Shown in pieces: positions 44,983 through 54,719 of a stretch of DNA of 64,000 nt. The stretch's first letter is position 1. Every line of letters begins with the position of its first letter. The notes under the pieces were generated by a model. The model made no database searches, was not told the origin of the DNA, and saw nothing but the letters and a program-made list of their open reading frames with translations. The translations under genes and the position numbers were made by a program. Source of the stretch: Terebella lapidaria (lineage: Eukaryota > Annelida > Polychaeta > Terebellida > Terebellidae); assembly GCA_949152475.1 (NCBI GenBank), contig OX424568.1:26449667-26513666 (forward strand), given 5' to 3'.

Positions 44983-45235
44983 CTAGTTCTGAACAATAAC
45001 TATGGACCCATGTTCTACACGATGGATTTGTACAATGCATCCACTACATGACCCTGAACCATCCAGCTCTCCAATGCGGCAGTAAAGATCACAGACCAAT
45101 CGCTCGGTGCCATCGGCAACAGCTTCTGTTCATGAAGGACAAAGAGATCTTGATTGCTCGAATATGTGGCTATTCCTATCTGAGACGATGTACCCATCAT
45201 CTTTACTGCTCATGGTCATGCTGATATTCAGCAAG
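44983..45235 (-). pseudogene. Exon a, unit 3: zinc finger broken by a 7-base deletion
   Basis: Relative to units 1 and 2, seven bases are missing between CCACT and CCCTGAACC (plus strand, about 45042-45052), so the frame shifts before the third zinc ligand and the WMYC-C-H-C part is lost. The upstream half is well preserved, apart from a TTCATGAAGGAC change where others have TTGATGATGGAC. Confidence 0.7.
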
Positions 45236-45416
45236 TTGTTGCTGTAGGAATCCTTCCACTGGAGGTACGTCCGCCATGAGGTACATCCGCCATGTCAACA
45301 GTACCTCAGACGCAAAATACAAAACTTAAATGACTTAGGGACGTGGATTTCACCGCATTCTCATACGTGTAGGAAATTAATATATTTAATTATGAAGTTC
45401 GTTGGTCCTGGTAAAA

Positions 45417-45614
45417 TTACATTTCTAATTGCGAGCCTTCTTGGACTGACGCATACTTCTCTATTTCAGATAGAAAGCCAAAATGTCTCCGGTTCAAACG
45501 AGGCTGGTACTCGGTAACCTGATGAGCAATGTACCGAAAGAGATATCGGCTAGTCCATGAATGCTTCAATTCATTGCAACCATGGACTTTATACTTTTTA
45601 TACACTTTGTTCAT
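45417..45614 (-). CDS. Exon c (unit 3), fullest copy
   Basis: The frame reads MNKVYKKYKVHGCNELKHSW, TSRYLFRYIAHQVTEYQPRL and NRRHFGFLSEIEKYASVQEG, then a stop. Copies lie at 41600-41725 (shortened), 47390-47540 and 50289-50410; unit 2 lacks it. It is basic and aromatic-rich, with no recognised domain. A CTTTTATACA-type sequence just upstream leaves the true start or acceptor undecided. Confidence 0.45.
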   Translation of the reverse strand: MNKVYKKYKVHGCNELKHSWTSRYLFRYIAHQVTEYQPRLNRRHFGFLSEIEKYASVQEGSQLEM

Positions 45615-46898
45615 TTAAAGCGAAAATTCAAATCGGTCTATTCACATAGAAAAAAAACATTTACATATTCTTCCCAGTACCCATAGCTTACAACTTTATC
45701 AAACTTGAGAGATATTAATTGAGTTGCACATAGGCTAATCATCAGAAATAGTGCAGTACTCCAAATCACGTTAATAATAATGATTTGATTGTTCATCATT
45801 GACATTTTGAAATAATATCAATGTTTGAGGTCCATGGAGTTAATATACTACTTACTCTTTTTAGGAAAGACCCAACCATCTGGGAGTTTCTGCGAAAGTT
45901 CTTTGATTGCTAGTGATGATTTTTGTGTCAACTTTGTGTTTTTTTTCCGACGGTAGCGTTTCAAGAGATGGTTGTTGGTATAAGCTCTGGTGAGCAGATT
46001 TGGAAATTATCCTTCAATGAAGACCCAGCTATCAGGATGCTTTTTGTATCATTGTTGGTAGGAGATATTTTTCACGTTTTGGATATTTTTTAGAGAAATG
46101 ACTTCTTGGGTTGTGGCTATACTTCACACACACACACACACATCAATACATTCAATTTACCCATTAGGAGTATTAATTAGCTTATTATCCAGTGCATTTC
46201 ATAGGATGAAAATACGTTTTGGAATTCCTCTGAATTTCTCCACCAAAGAATCTATTTCTCTGGTGTAGTCTTCCCATTGTTCATTATATTTTTATATTCT
46301 GATTTTGCACTGACAGATTCGATGTTCTAAGCAGATTTCCGCTGGTGGAAATTGAGATCAATTCAAGATATATATATACGAGATGCATCACGAGTCATAA
46401 CACTCTGATGATGAGAGCATACTTAGATTAGCAGTGTTTATACAACAAAAATCATTTTATCTATTTTCCCAATATTTTCATATATTCCCAACTCTTTTCC
46501 ACAGTACTATATGCACTGACTAAGACACTAAGATACGATTGATTTAAGGTTTTCTTACCGTTTAGATCATGACAATGTCTCCATCTTGTGTCCAGCTAAC
46601 AGACTGAGGGTTTCCGTCCGGAGCTTGTTTACCCAATATTTTTTTTTTATATATTCCCAACTCTTTTCCACAGATTTACATGCACTACCTAAGCAATTGA
46701 AAACACTATGCCATTGTTGGCTAGATAAGATATATTTAAGGTTTCTTTACCGATTGACCCCTCACAACAAAATACCCTGACGAGTCCTATTTTCCGTTTA
46801 TCTCGATCCTATGGTGAGGAGAATAAAAAATGTACTCCAGATGGCAGATCAAGCGGGTTTTACATCAGCTTACCTCATACATGTTGGACATTTTTACT

Positions 46899-47150
46899 CT
46901 AGTTCTGAACAATAACTATGGACCCATGTTCTACACGATGGATTTGTACAATGCATCCACTACATGACCCTGAACCATCCAGCTCTCCAATGCGGCAGTA
47001 AAGATCACAGACCAATCGCTCGGTGCCATCGGCAACAGCTTCTGTTGATGATGGACAAAGAAATCTTATTTGCTCGAATATGTGGCTATTCCTATCTGAG
47101 ACGATGTACCCATCATCTTTACTGCTCATGGTCATGCTGATATTCAGCAA
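46899..47150 (-). pseudogene. Exon a, unit 4: same 7-base deletion
   Basis: Nearly identical to unit 3 through the deletion (CCACTACATGACCCTGAACC on the plus strand), so the frame ends in a GSCSGCIVQIHRVEHGSIVI-type reading instead of the finger. The upstream CPSSTEAVADGTERLVC half is kept. Confidence 0.7.
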
Positions 47151-48249
47151 GTTGTTGCTGTAGGAATCCTTCCACTGGAGGTACGTCCGCCATGAGGTAC
47201 GTCCGCCATGTTAACAGTACCTCAGACGCAAAATACAAAACTTGAATGACTTAGGGACCTGGATTTTTCATCGCATTCGCATACGTGTAAGAAATAAATA
47301 TATTTAATTATGAAGTTCGTTGGTATTGGTAAAATTACGTTTCTAATTACCATTCCTCTTGGACTGACATATACTTGTCAATCTCAGTTAGAAAGCCATA
47401 ATGTCTCCGGTTCGAACGAGGCTGGTACTCGGTAACCTGATGAGCAATGTACCAAAAGAGATATCGGCTAGTACATGAATGCTTCAATTCATTGGAACCA
47501 TGGACTTTATACCTTTTATATACCTTGTTGATTTGAATTGAAAATTCAAATCGGTCTATTCACATGGAAAAAAAACATTTACATATTATTCCCAGTACCC
47601 ATAGCGTACAACTTGATCAAACTTGAGAGATATTAAATGAGTTGCACATAGGCTAATCATCAGAAATAGTGCAGTACTCCAAATGACGTCAATAATAATA
47701 ATTCAATTGTTCATCATTGACATTCTGAATTAATATCAATGTTTGAGGTCCGTGGAGTAAATATACTACTTACTTTTTTAAGGAAAGAGCCAACCATCTG
47801 GGAGTTTCTTCGAAAGTTCTTTGATCGCTAGTGATGATTTTTGTGTCAACTTTGTGTATTTTTTCCGACGGTAGCGTTTCAAATGATGGTTGTTGGTATA
47901 AGCCCAAGTGAGCAGATTTGGTAATTATCCTTCAATAGGGACCCAGCTATCAGGATGCTTCTTTGCTTCAATGTATGGTAGGAGATATTCTCACGTTTTG
48001 GATATTTTTTAGAGAAATGACTTCTTGGGTTGTGGCTATGCTCCAAACAGACACATCAGTACATTCAATTTACCCATTAGGAGTATTAATTAGCGTATTA
48101 TGGAGTGCACTTCATGGGAAGAAAATACGTTTTGGAATTCCTCTGATTTTCTCCACCAAAGAATCTATTTCTGTGGTTTGGTTTTTCCAATGTTCTTCAT
48201 ATTTTTATATTCTGAGATTTTTCATATTTAGATTTTGCACTGAGAAGCC

Positions 48250-48533
48250 TTGTTGAACCCAAACTCCTGGATGTCAGATTCCATAAAATTTCATTTATTC
48301 ATTCTTCTGTCTTTTCGTCATGGATGGGACAGTGGTATACCGTGTATAATAATAGAGTTGTACTGCGACCTGCAGCTCTCGATAAGCTCCGGGTAATAAA
48401 TCTAGTATATACCTTTCTAAAAATGAGCCAACAACTTGAGTGTTTATCCGAATTTTGTATAACTTCTTGCATGACTTGAGAGTTGTGGATAATACCAATG
48501 TCTTGTGTTAGGTATCTCTGACAGATTCGATGT
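48250..48533. repeat. 284-bp sequence present only in unit 4
   Basis: The conserved junction TTTTGCACTGA-CAGATTCGATG of the other units is opened here between 48243 and 48530. The extra sequence contains a TTCATTTATTCATTCTTCTG stretch resembling the LINE 3' tails at 57580-57660, and a minus-strand frame without identifiable domain. It may be a retroposed insert. A clean target duplication was not seen. Confidence 0.5.
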
Positions 48534-49124
48534 TCTAAGCGGATAATACAGACTTCCACTAGTGGAAATTGAGATCAAGTCAAGATATATATATACGAGA
48601 TGCATCACAAGTCACAAGACTCTGCTGATGAGAACATACTTAGAATAGCAGTGTTTATACTGCAAAAAAAAATATATTTTCCCAATATTTTCATATATTC
48701 CCAACTCTTTTCCACAATATTATATGCACTGACTAAGCCACTGAAAACACTAAGATACGGTTGATTTAAGGTTTTCTTACCGTTTAGATCATGACAATGT
48801 CTCTATCTTGTGTCCAGCTAACAGACTGAGGCTTTCCGTCCGGAGCTTGTTTACCCAATATTTTTTTATATATTCCCAACTCTTTTCCACAGATTTACAT
48901 GCACTACCTAAGCAATTGAAAACACTATGCCATTGTTGGCTAGATAAGATATATTTAAGGTTTCCTTACCGATTGACCCCTCACAACAAAATACCCTGAC
49001 GAGTCCTATTTTCCGTTTATCTCGATCCTATGGCGAGGAGAGTAAAAAATGTACTCCAGATGGCAGATCAAGCGGGTTTTACATCAGCTTACCTCATACA
49101 TGTTGGACATTTATAATCTGCACA

Positions 49125-49435
49125 ATAACTATGGACCCATGTTCTACACGATGGATTTGTACGATGCATCCACTACATGACCCTGAACCATCCAGCTCTC
49201 CAATGCGGCAGTATACACCACAGACCAATCGCTCAGTATCATCGGCAACAGCTTCTGTTGATGATGGACAAAAAGATCTTATCTGTTCGAATATGTGGCT
49301 ATTCCTATCTGAGACGATGTACCCACCATCCTTAATTCTCATGGTCATGCTAATATTCAGCAAGTTGTTGCTGTAGGAATCCTTCCACTGGAGGTACGTC
49401 CGCCATGTCAACAGTACCTCCGATGCAAAATACAA
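49125..49435 (-). pseudogene. Exon a, unit 5: same 7-base deletion, longer upstream frame
   Basis: Upstream of the finger this copy is open further, reading MYFASEVLLTWRTYLQWKDS and YSNNLLNISMTMRIKDGGY, because it lacks a 17-base duplication (TACCTCATGGCGGA-type) found in units 1-4. The finger carries the 7-base deletion shared with units 3 and 4. Confidence 0.65.
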
Positions 49436-49591
49436 AACTTGAATGACTCAGGGACGCGGATTTCATCTTATACGTGTGAGAAATGAATATATTAAATTAT
49501 GAAGTTCGCTGGTCGTGGTAAAATTATGTTTCCAAATACCAGCCCTCTTGCACTGACGCATACTCCTCTATCTCAGTTAGAACACCATAAT

Positions 49592-50288
49592 GAATGAGTT
49601 GACATGGCTCTGCATTGTATGCATATTGTATGCACTTGCGGTTTTATCATTCTTGATACTAATTTTCTATCCTTCTTTGGCACTGAAATGGCCTTCTTGA
49701 GCCCAAAGTGCCGTTGAGCTTTATCTCTTCTTCTTCTGCATTGTATGCATAACATGTCACCCATTTGCTCCGGACAAAGTATGGATTGATAACTGCCCGC
49801 CACAAATTGTTAAATTGTTTTACATAAACATAGATGTATGTAATGTCAAAGCAAATGTAGACGCATGTACGGGGTAGTGTGTCACTATCAGTGAAAACAA
49901 ATTCAATCCTTCGAACAATGATGGTTTTTGTTTCAACGGCACACGCTGCAAATTGGTGCACAACTAGTTATAAATTCCAACACAGTATCTATAGTGCTCC
50001 AATCGACCAGAATTTGAACATTACAAATGAAATTAAAATAATTTTGTTTCGCCACTGATATCGCATGTATGAGCCCAAGTGTGAATGAACAATTTTCATT
50101 CATTCGATCAGGAAGTAGCGTGACATACGGTTTACTTTTATGACTGGTATCGTGCAACGTGGAGCCTACTAAGTATAAGCAAACAATTGTACTGAGCGTG
50201 ATGTGTGCAATCACTTCACTTTCGACAGCCGAAAGAAAGCGAAGCATGTGATACAATGAAGCTATCGACCCTTGGGGTTCCCCCACGG
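49592..50288. repeat. ~700-bp insertion inside exon c of unit 5
   Basis: The sequence CATAATG-TCTCCGGTTC that is continuous in unit 4 (47398-47412) is split here at 49592 and 50288. The inserted block contains the small LINE tail at 49626-49734 and a minus-strand frame (49933-50286) without a known domain. Its own nature is unclear. Confidence 0.55.
49626..49734 (+). mobile_element. 5'-truncated LINE 3' end with a 17-base target duplication
   Basis: TCTGCATTGTATGCATA occurs at 49609-49625 and again at 49735-49751. Between them are 109 bases containing GGCACTGAAATGGCCTTCTT and GAGCCCAAAGTGCCGTTGAG, then a TCTTCTTCT tail. The same 3' end closes the LINE at 57535-57595. It is a minimal retrotransposed copy. 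Confidence 0.85.
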
Positions 50289-51097
50289 CATCTCCGGTTC
50301 AAACGAGGCTGGTATTCAGTAACTTGCTGACCAATCTACCGAAAAAGAGATGTAGGCAAGTCCATTATTAAAGCCTCAATCTATTGCAACCATGGACTTT
50401 ATACTTTTTATAGACCTTGTTCATACAAAGCGGAAAGTCGAGTCGGTCTATTCACATGGAAAAAAAAAACATTTACATAACTTCCCAGTACCCATAGCGT
50501 TTAACATGATCAAACGTGGGATATATTAATTCAGTTGCACATAGGCTAATCATTAGAAATGTTGCAGTACTCCAATTCACGTTGATAATAATGATTCGTT
50601 TGTTCATCATTGACAGTTTGAATTACTTCAATATTCCGTGGTCCATGGAGTGAATAAATAAACTACTTACTTTTTCCAATAAAGATCCAACAATCTGGGA
50701 GTTCCTTTGAATTTTCTTTCATTACTCATTATGATATTTGTGTCAATTTTGTATATATTTTTTCCGACGGTGGCGTTTCAAATGAAGGTGGTTATAACCC
50801 CTAGTGAGCAGATTTGGAAATTAGTCCTTCAATGAGGACCCAGCTATCGGGATGCTTCTTTGAATCATTGTTGGTAGGAGATATTTTGGATATTTTTAGA
50901 GACGCATCAATACATTCCATTTACCCATTAAGAATAAGCCTATCAATTATCAATTTATGAAATGAAAATACAACTAGTGCTGTGGACGATGTTAGCAGAT
51001 GTTCATTCTGATGATCGGTACTGGCTAGGACCAGTACCAGGAAGTGCAGGAACGGTGCTGGCTAGAACCAGCACCTCCTGGCTCACGTGATCTACAA

Positions 51098-51838
51098 CCG
51101 CCGATCCGGAGAACTGGGTTTTGTCATTTGTTCAGATTCTCTATCAGCCCTGCAAGCTATAGAGAATCGTAATATTGACCATCCTCTACTTTTGGATATT
51201 ATAACTGAGCATCAACGAATTTTTCAAATGCATAAAGTTGTAGTATTTTGTTGGGTACCCAGTCATGTGGACATTCTCGGGAATGAGCGTGCCGACAAGG
51301 CTGCCAGGGCAGCTCTTGATCTGGACGTCACATTTTCCAGGGTGCCACATTCTAATGACAAGCTGCTCATCCACACGTATTTGTACGCAGAATGGCAGTC
51401 ATTCTGGGATGAGCAGGTTGATAACAAATTACACAAAGTCGAACCAACGCTCGGTTGTTGTACCCCAATAAAAGAAATGTCCAGGCGTGATCAACTGGTC
51501 ATGTCACGGGCTCATATAGGGCATACATACCTTACTCAGGGTTACCTGCTCCGTGGGGAGGAGGCCCCTGTGTGTGTGTCCTGTCGAGAGTGGCTGACCG
51601 TTGAACATGTCCTGGTACATTGTCAAGATTTGGCTGACACTCGTCGCATGTTCTACGAGTGTCAGTCAATATATGATTTATTCAATGATTTTAATATTTA
51701 TAAAATCCTCAATTTCCTTCGGGAAATTGGGGTATACTTTTATTTTTAGTCATACAATTCAAGTCAACGCCTTTGAGTCTAGATCTAGTCATCAATTCTT
51801 CGCCACTAATCTTGTTAGGTTAGGCTTTATTCCTTCTT
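51098..51838 (+). mobile_element. 5'-truncated I-like LINE: RNase H and C-terminal zinc motif
   Basis: The frame reads GELGFVICSDSLSALQAIEN (RNase H Asp), VVVFCWVPSHVDILGNERAD (His and Asp of RNase H) and, after a linker, CVSCREWLTVEHVLVHCQDL, a Cys-Cys-His-Cys cluster. It stops at 51749. RNase H followed by a C-terminal zinc cluster marks the I-like group of LINEs. The closest relative in the window is 56760-57400. A short 3' UTR follows and ends in a TTCCTTCTTCTTCTTC tail at 51838, next to the TatD pseudogene. The upstream endonuclease and reverse transcriptase are missing. Confidence 0.85.
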
Positions 51839-52640
51839 CTTCTTCAACCGGTAGAACCGCATGGCGTTGCGGCACCCCAACTCCATGACCAGGGCGGCTG
51901 GCAGGTTCTTGGCTTGCCCGACTGAGATGGCCATAAGGTCCAGCTGCCAGGGGTGAGTTGGCTGATATGGAGCATCTGATTCCAGCACTATGTGATCCAA
52001 ATCCATAACCTGGATTAGAGGTATTTCGTCTTCGTCATAGACCTTCTTCCCGAGGCTGACGATGACGTCGAGGAAGGCTGCCACCCACAGCGGCATGTCC
52101 TGCAGGCTGTGAAAGCAGTGCACATAGACTTTGTGCTTGATAGGCAAAACCTTTCCTAGACTCCGGATGCAATAATTGCGGGCAGTGGTGGAGTTTGCGT
52201 GATTTGGATGGCAGTGGATCACAAGAGGCTTATCCAGTTCTAGGGCTAGAGCGCTCACCTCTCGAAAATACTTCCTGTGGAAACCTCTCTATAGAGGGCA
52301 GGTGTGGTAGCAGTAATCAAGTCCGACCTCGCCCATTGCCACCCAGGTGAATTATTCTGCAGCTTCTCGAAACATTTGGAAGTGGCCTAACGGCAGCTGA
52401 TCGCTGGCCACATGTGGGTGAGCTTCGAGTGCAGATAATTGTTGGCGGAGGGGAAGTTAAGAGAGACAATCAGTCGGTCCAGCTAAGAGCCCGAGTTGTG
52501 GTCGAGGCATGTGATGCACAGACGATCTTCCAGCTGATGTCTCGAGTAGACTCGATGGTGATCCATCAGCTTCTCCAGGTGCATGTGTCAGTCGATTCCG
52601 AAGACCATGAGCGTTCCCGCCGAAAACCGTATTGTGTCCC
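51827..52640 (-). pseudogene. TatD-family metal-dependent DNase pseudogene
   Basis: From about 52640 on the minus strand: FGID, stop, HMHLEKLMDHHRVYSRHQ (the HxH-type start), then after a frame change AHPHVASDQLPLGHFQMF, VAMGEVGLDYCYH (metal-binding Glu), ALELDKPLVIHCHPNHAN (metal-binding His), LDHIVLESDAPYQPTHPW (metal-binding Asp) and ELGCRNAMRFYR. At least four stops and one frame change lie upstream of 52258; the C-terminal 143 codons are open. No introns are seen, so a retrocopy is possible. The last codons KKKKE come from the tail of the abutting LINE, so the natural end is lost. TatD enzymes act on DNA 3' ends or RNA in the cytosol or nucleus. Confidence 0.8.
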
Positions 52641-52675
52641 TACCCGAGGGCTCTCGGTGACATGGCAGGACCAAC

Positions 52676-52995
52676 CCAAGCAATTGAAAACACTATGCCA
52701 TTGTTGGCAAGATAAGATTTATTTAAGGTTTCCTCACCGATAGAGCTACAATCTCTCCATCTTGTGTCCAGCTGAGAGACTAAGGCTTTCCGTCCGGAGC
52801 TTGTTCTCCCAATATTTTTATATATTTCCAACTCTTTTGTTCACATGCACTACCTAAGCAATTGAAAACACTATGCCATTGTTGGCAGATAAGATTTATT
52901 TAAGGTTTCCTTACCAATTGAGCTACAATCTCTCCATCTTGTGTCCAGCTGAGAGACTAAGGCTTTCCGTCCGGAGCTTGTTCATCTAACTATGC
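52676..52995 (-). repeat. Two extra tandem copies of exon g from the 1.9-kb array
   Basis: TGTGTCCAGCTGAGAGACTA and GCTTTCCGTCCGGAGCTTGT occur twice, about 175 bases apart, with the intron sequence CAATTGAAAACACTATGCCA before each. Minus reading gives QAPDGKP, a stop, SLSWTQDGEIVALS, then a GTGAGG donor in the first copy. They lie about 1.7 kb beyond the main array, separated by the LINE and TatD pseudogene. Confidence 0.75.
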
Positions 52996-53066
52996 TCAGC
53001 ATAGTGTGGTTATTCCTTACTTCTGGACGGTGATTTCTCAAATTTATTCCAATAATATATTCTTAC

Positions 53067-53140
53067 CAAGATCCAGCATCACCGGTGTATCTCCCGAATG
53101 TCAGGTGGTAAATTTCACCACCAACACTGAAATTTCGTTT
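53067..53140 (-). pseudogene. Fibrinogen-related domain exon, partial copy 1
   Basis: Minus reading NFSVGGEIYHLTFGRYTGDAG before GTAAGAAT gives the FxV-x-E-x-Y-x-L-x-x-G-x-Y-x-G-x-AG signature of fibrinogen C-terminal domains. The upstream half of the exon is missing. The downstream intron start GTAAGAATATATTATTGGAA is shared with the other copies. Confidence 0.7.
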
Positions 53141-53286
53141 GCTCTTGAAGAGTAGCATGTTAGTCTTTCCGGGGGGGGGGATGGATGGGAATATTTGAAC
53201 GATGACCTCAGCAGGGTGTCAATTACAGTTATTCCCTGGTTCTGGGTGGCAGTTATTCTAAGTTCATTCCAATAATATATTCTTAC

Positions 53287-53519
53287 CAACATCCAGCAGT
53301 TCCTGAGTATTCGCCGAAGTGCAGGCCCTCAATTTCACCATCCACACTGAAATTGTTGTATTCGGCGTAATCATGTCTGTGGTTGTAGCTAGTCATGTCT
53401 ACACGTAGCCTGTACGACTTGTCAGGGACTGACGTGATCTGGTGCATCGACTCGTTCCCAGTAATTATGGGAAGTTACCTGCCCAGAATTCCCCTTTGAT
53501 ATTCCCGAAACCATTCCTT
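53287..53519 (-). CDS. Fibrinogen-related domain exon, copy 2
   Basis: After an ATCAG acceptor the minus strand reads RNGFGNIKGEFWAGN, then (with one frame change) TGNESMHQITSVPDKSYRLR, VDMTSYNHRHDYAEYNNFSV and DGEIEGLHFGEYSGTAG before GTAAGA. This matches GEFWxGNExxHxLT, LRVDLxxxxxxxxYAEYxxF and GxYSGTAG of fibrinogen-related proteins, secreted lectin-like molecules used in invertebrate immunity. The calcium-binding and C-terminal exons are not seen. The 22-bp minisatellite abuts its 5' side. Confidence 0.75.
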
Positions 53520-53523
53520 CTGA

Positions 53524-53790
53524 TCTAGGCTGGAGAACGGTCCAGTTTACATTTGAGAACGGTCTGGTCTAGGCTGGAGAACGGTCCGGTTTAGGCTGAA
53601 GATCTGTTTGATCTAGGCTGGAGAATGATATGGTTTAGGCTGGAGAACGGTTAGTTCTAGGAAGGAGAACGCTGCAGTCCACATTGCAGAATGGTCCAGT
53701 CTAGAATGGAGAATGGTCCGGTCTAGGCTTGAGAACGGTCTGGTCTACATTGGAGAACGGTCCAGTCTAGGCTCGAGAACGGCCCGTTGT
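53524..53790. repeat. 22-bp minisatellite, about 12 units
   Basis: Units such as CTAGGCTGGAGAACGGTCCG repeat exactly every 22 bases with point differences (CTACATTGGAGAACGGTCCA, TTAGGCTGAAGATCTGTTTG). The array lies in the intron-like sequence directly upstream (minus sense) of fibrinogen exon copy 2. Confidence 0.9.
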
Positions 53791-54048
53791 TGTGAAAGCA
53801 GAGCGAGTTTTCAGTATGTAAACAAAGTCGGCATACGAGTATGCAAAACGTTATATGCTGTTGTCTCGCGTACAAATTGTTATTTAATCTATATTAAAAT
53901 GATAAATGCATGCATTTTACTGTTACGAAAGAACCTTTTTGGTAGGCAATATCCATGACAAGTATTTGAAAGCATGCTCAGCATAGTGTAAATTACAGTT
54001 ATTTCTCGTCGGTGGTTATTCTAAGTTCAGTCCAATAATATATTCTTA

Positions 54049-54170
54049 CCAACATCCAGCATCGCCCATGTATCCGCCGAGGGTCAGGTGGTCAACTTCA
54101 CCAACAACACTGGAATTTTTTTACTCGGCGTAATCATGTCTGTTGTCGAAGCATAGCCTGTATGTATTTC
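54049..54170 (-). pseudogene. Fibrinogen-related domain exon, partial copy 3
   Basis: Minus reading PGNTYRLCFDNRHDYAE, a stop, then NSSVVGEVDHLTLGGYMGDA, followed by the shared GTAAGA donor. A C/G run of nine bases interrupts its 5' side. It is more decayed than copies 2 and 4. Confidence 0.7.
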
Positions 54171-54297
54171 CTGGGGGGGGGGGAGCAATACCGATGAAAA
54201 ATATTTATAGACATGCTTCAGCATAGTGTCAATTACAGTTATTCCCTAGTTCTGGGTGGGGGTTATTCTCAGCTCATTCCAATAATATATTCTTTAC

Positions 54298-54530
54298 CAA
54301 CATCCAGCATTACCCATGTATTCGCCGAAGTGCAAGCGGTCAGTTTCAACATTGACACTGAAATTGTTGTATTCTCTGTAATCATGTCTGTTGTTGTAGC
54401 TATCTATTTCAACGCGTAGTCGGTACGTCTTTCCTGGGACGGCCGTGATATGCTGCATCAATTCGTTTCCAGTGGATATGGGAGTTTACCAGCGTGAAAA
54501 AAATCTCGCGTGATATTCTCAAAACCATTT
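54298..54530 (-). CDS. Fibrinogen-related domain exon, copy 4
   Basis: After CATACAG the minus strand reads NGFENITRDFFHAGKLP, then after a one-base frame change TGNELMQHITAVPGKTYRLR, VEIDSYNNRHDYREYNNFSV and NVETDRLHFGEYMGNAG before GTAAAG. It has the same exon limits as copy 2 and about the same length, so it is a tandem duplicate. The frameshift suggests it is no longer functional, unless it is a sequence error. Confidence 0.75.
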
Positions 54531-54719
54531 CTGTATGATATCTAATTTTTGAAATGTTGACTACCGTCTCTGCTGGGAGTTTCTCAGCTCCCACTCGATA
54601 ACTTGGTCCCTGTGAAATCCAAGTATATATACTGTCAAATATACTGTCAAACCAGTCACATTCCGCATTTCTACATAATCTTCGGTTTTGCTCCTTCCAA
54701 GAAGTGCTCCACATGACAA

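Larger units (their letters stand above)
41100..50960 (-). repeat. Tandem array of five ~1.9-kb multi-exon units
   Basis: Unit starts by plus coordinate are about 41130, 43010, 44960, 46880 and 49090, giving spacings near 1.9 kb (2.2 kb where inserts occur). Each unit contains, in plus order, a partial PHD-like exon (a), exon c (CNELKHSWTSRYLF...), exon d (YTKLTQKSSLAIKELSKKLT...), exon e (WEDYTREIDSLMEKFRGIPK), a twice-repeated exon g (SWEYIKKILGKQAPDGKP...) and exon h. Coding sense is minus. Introns are conserved too (GTTTGAGGTCCATGGAGTTA, GAGATGCATCACGAGTCATA). Unit 2 lacks exon c, and unit 5 is cut off near 50960 after exon d. Spacing and conservation show repeated unequal crossing over. 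The parent family is unknown to me. Confidence 0.85.
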
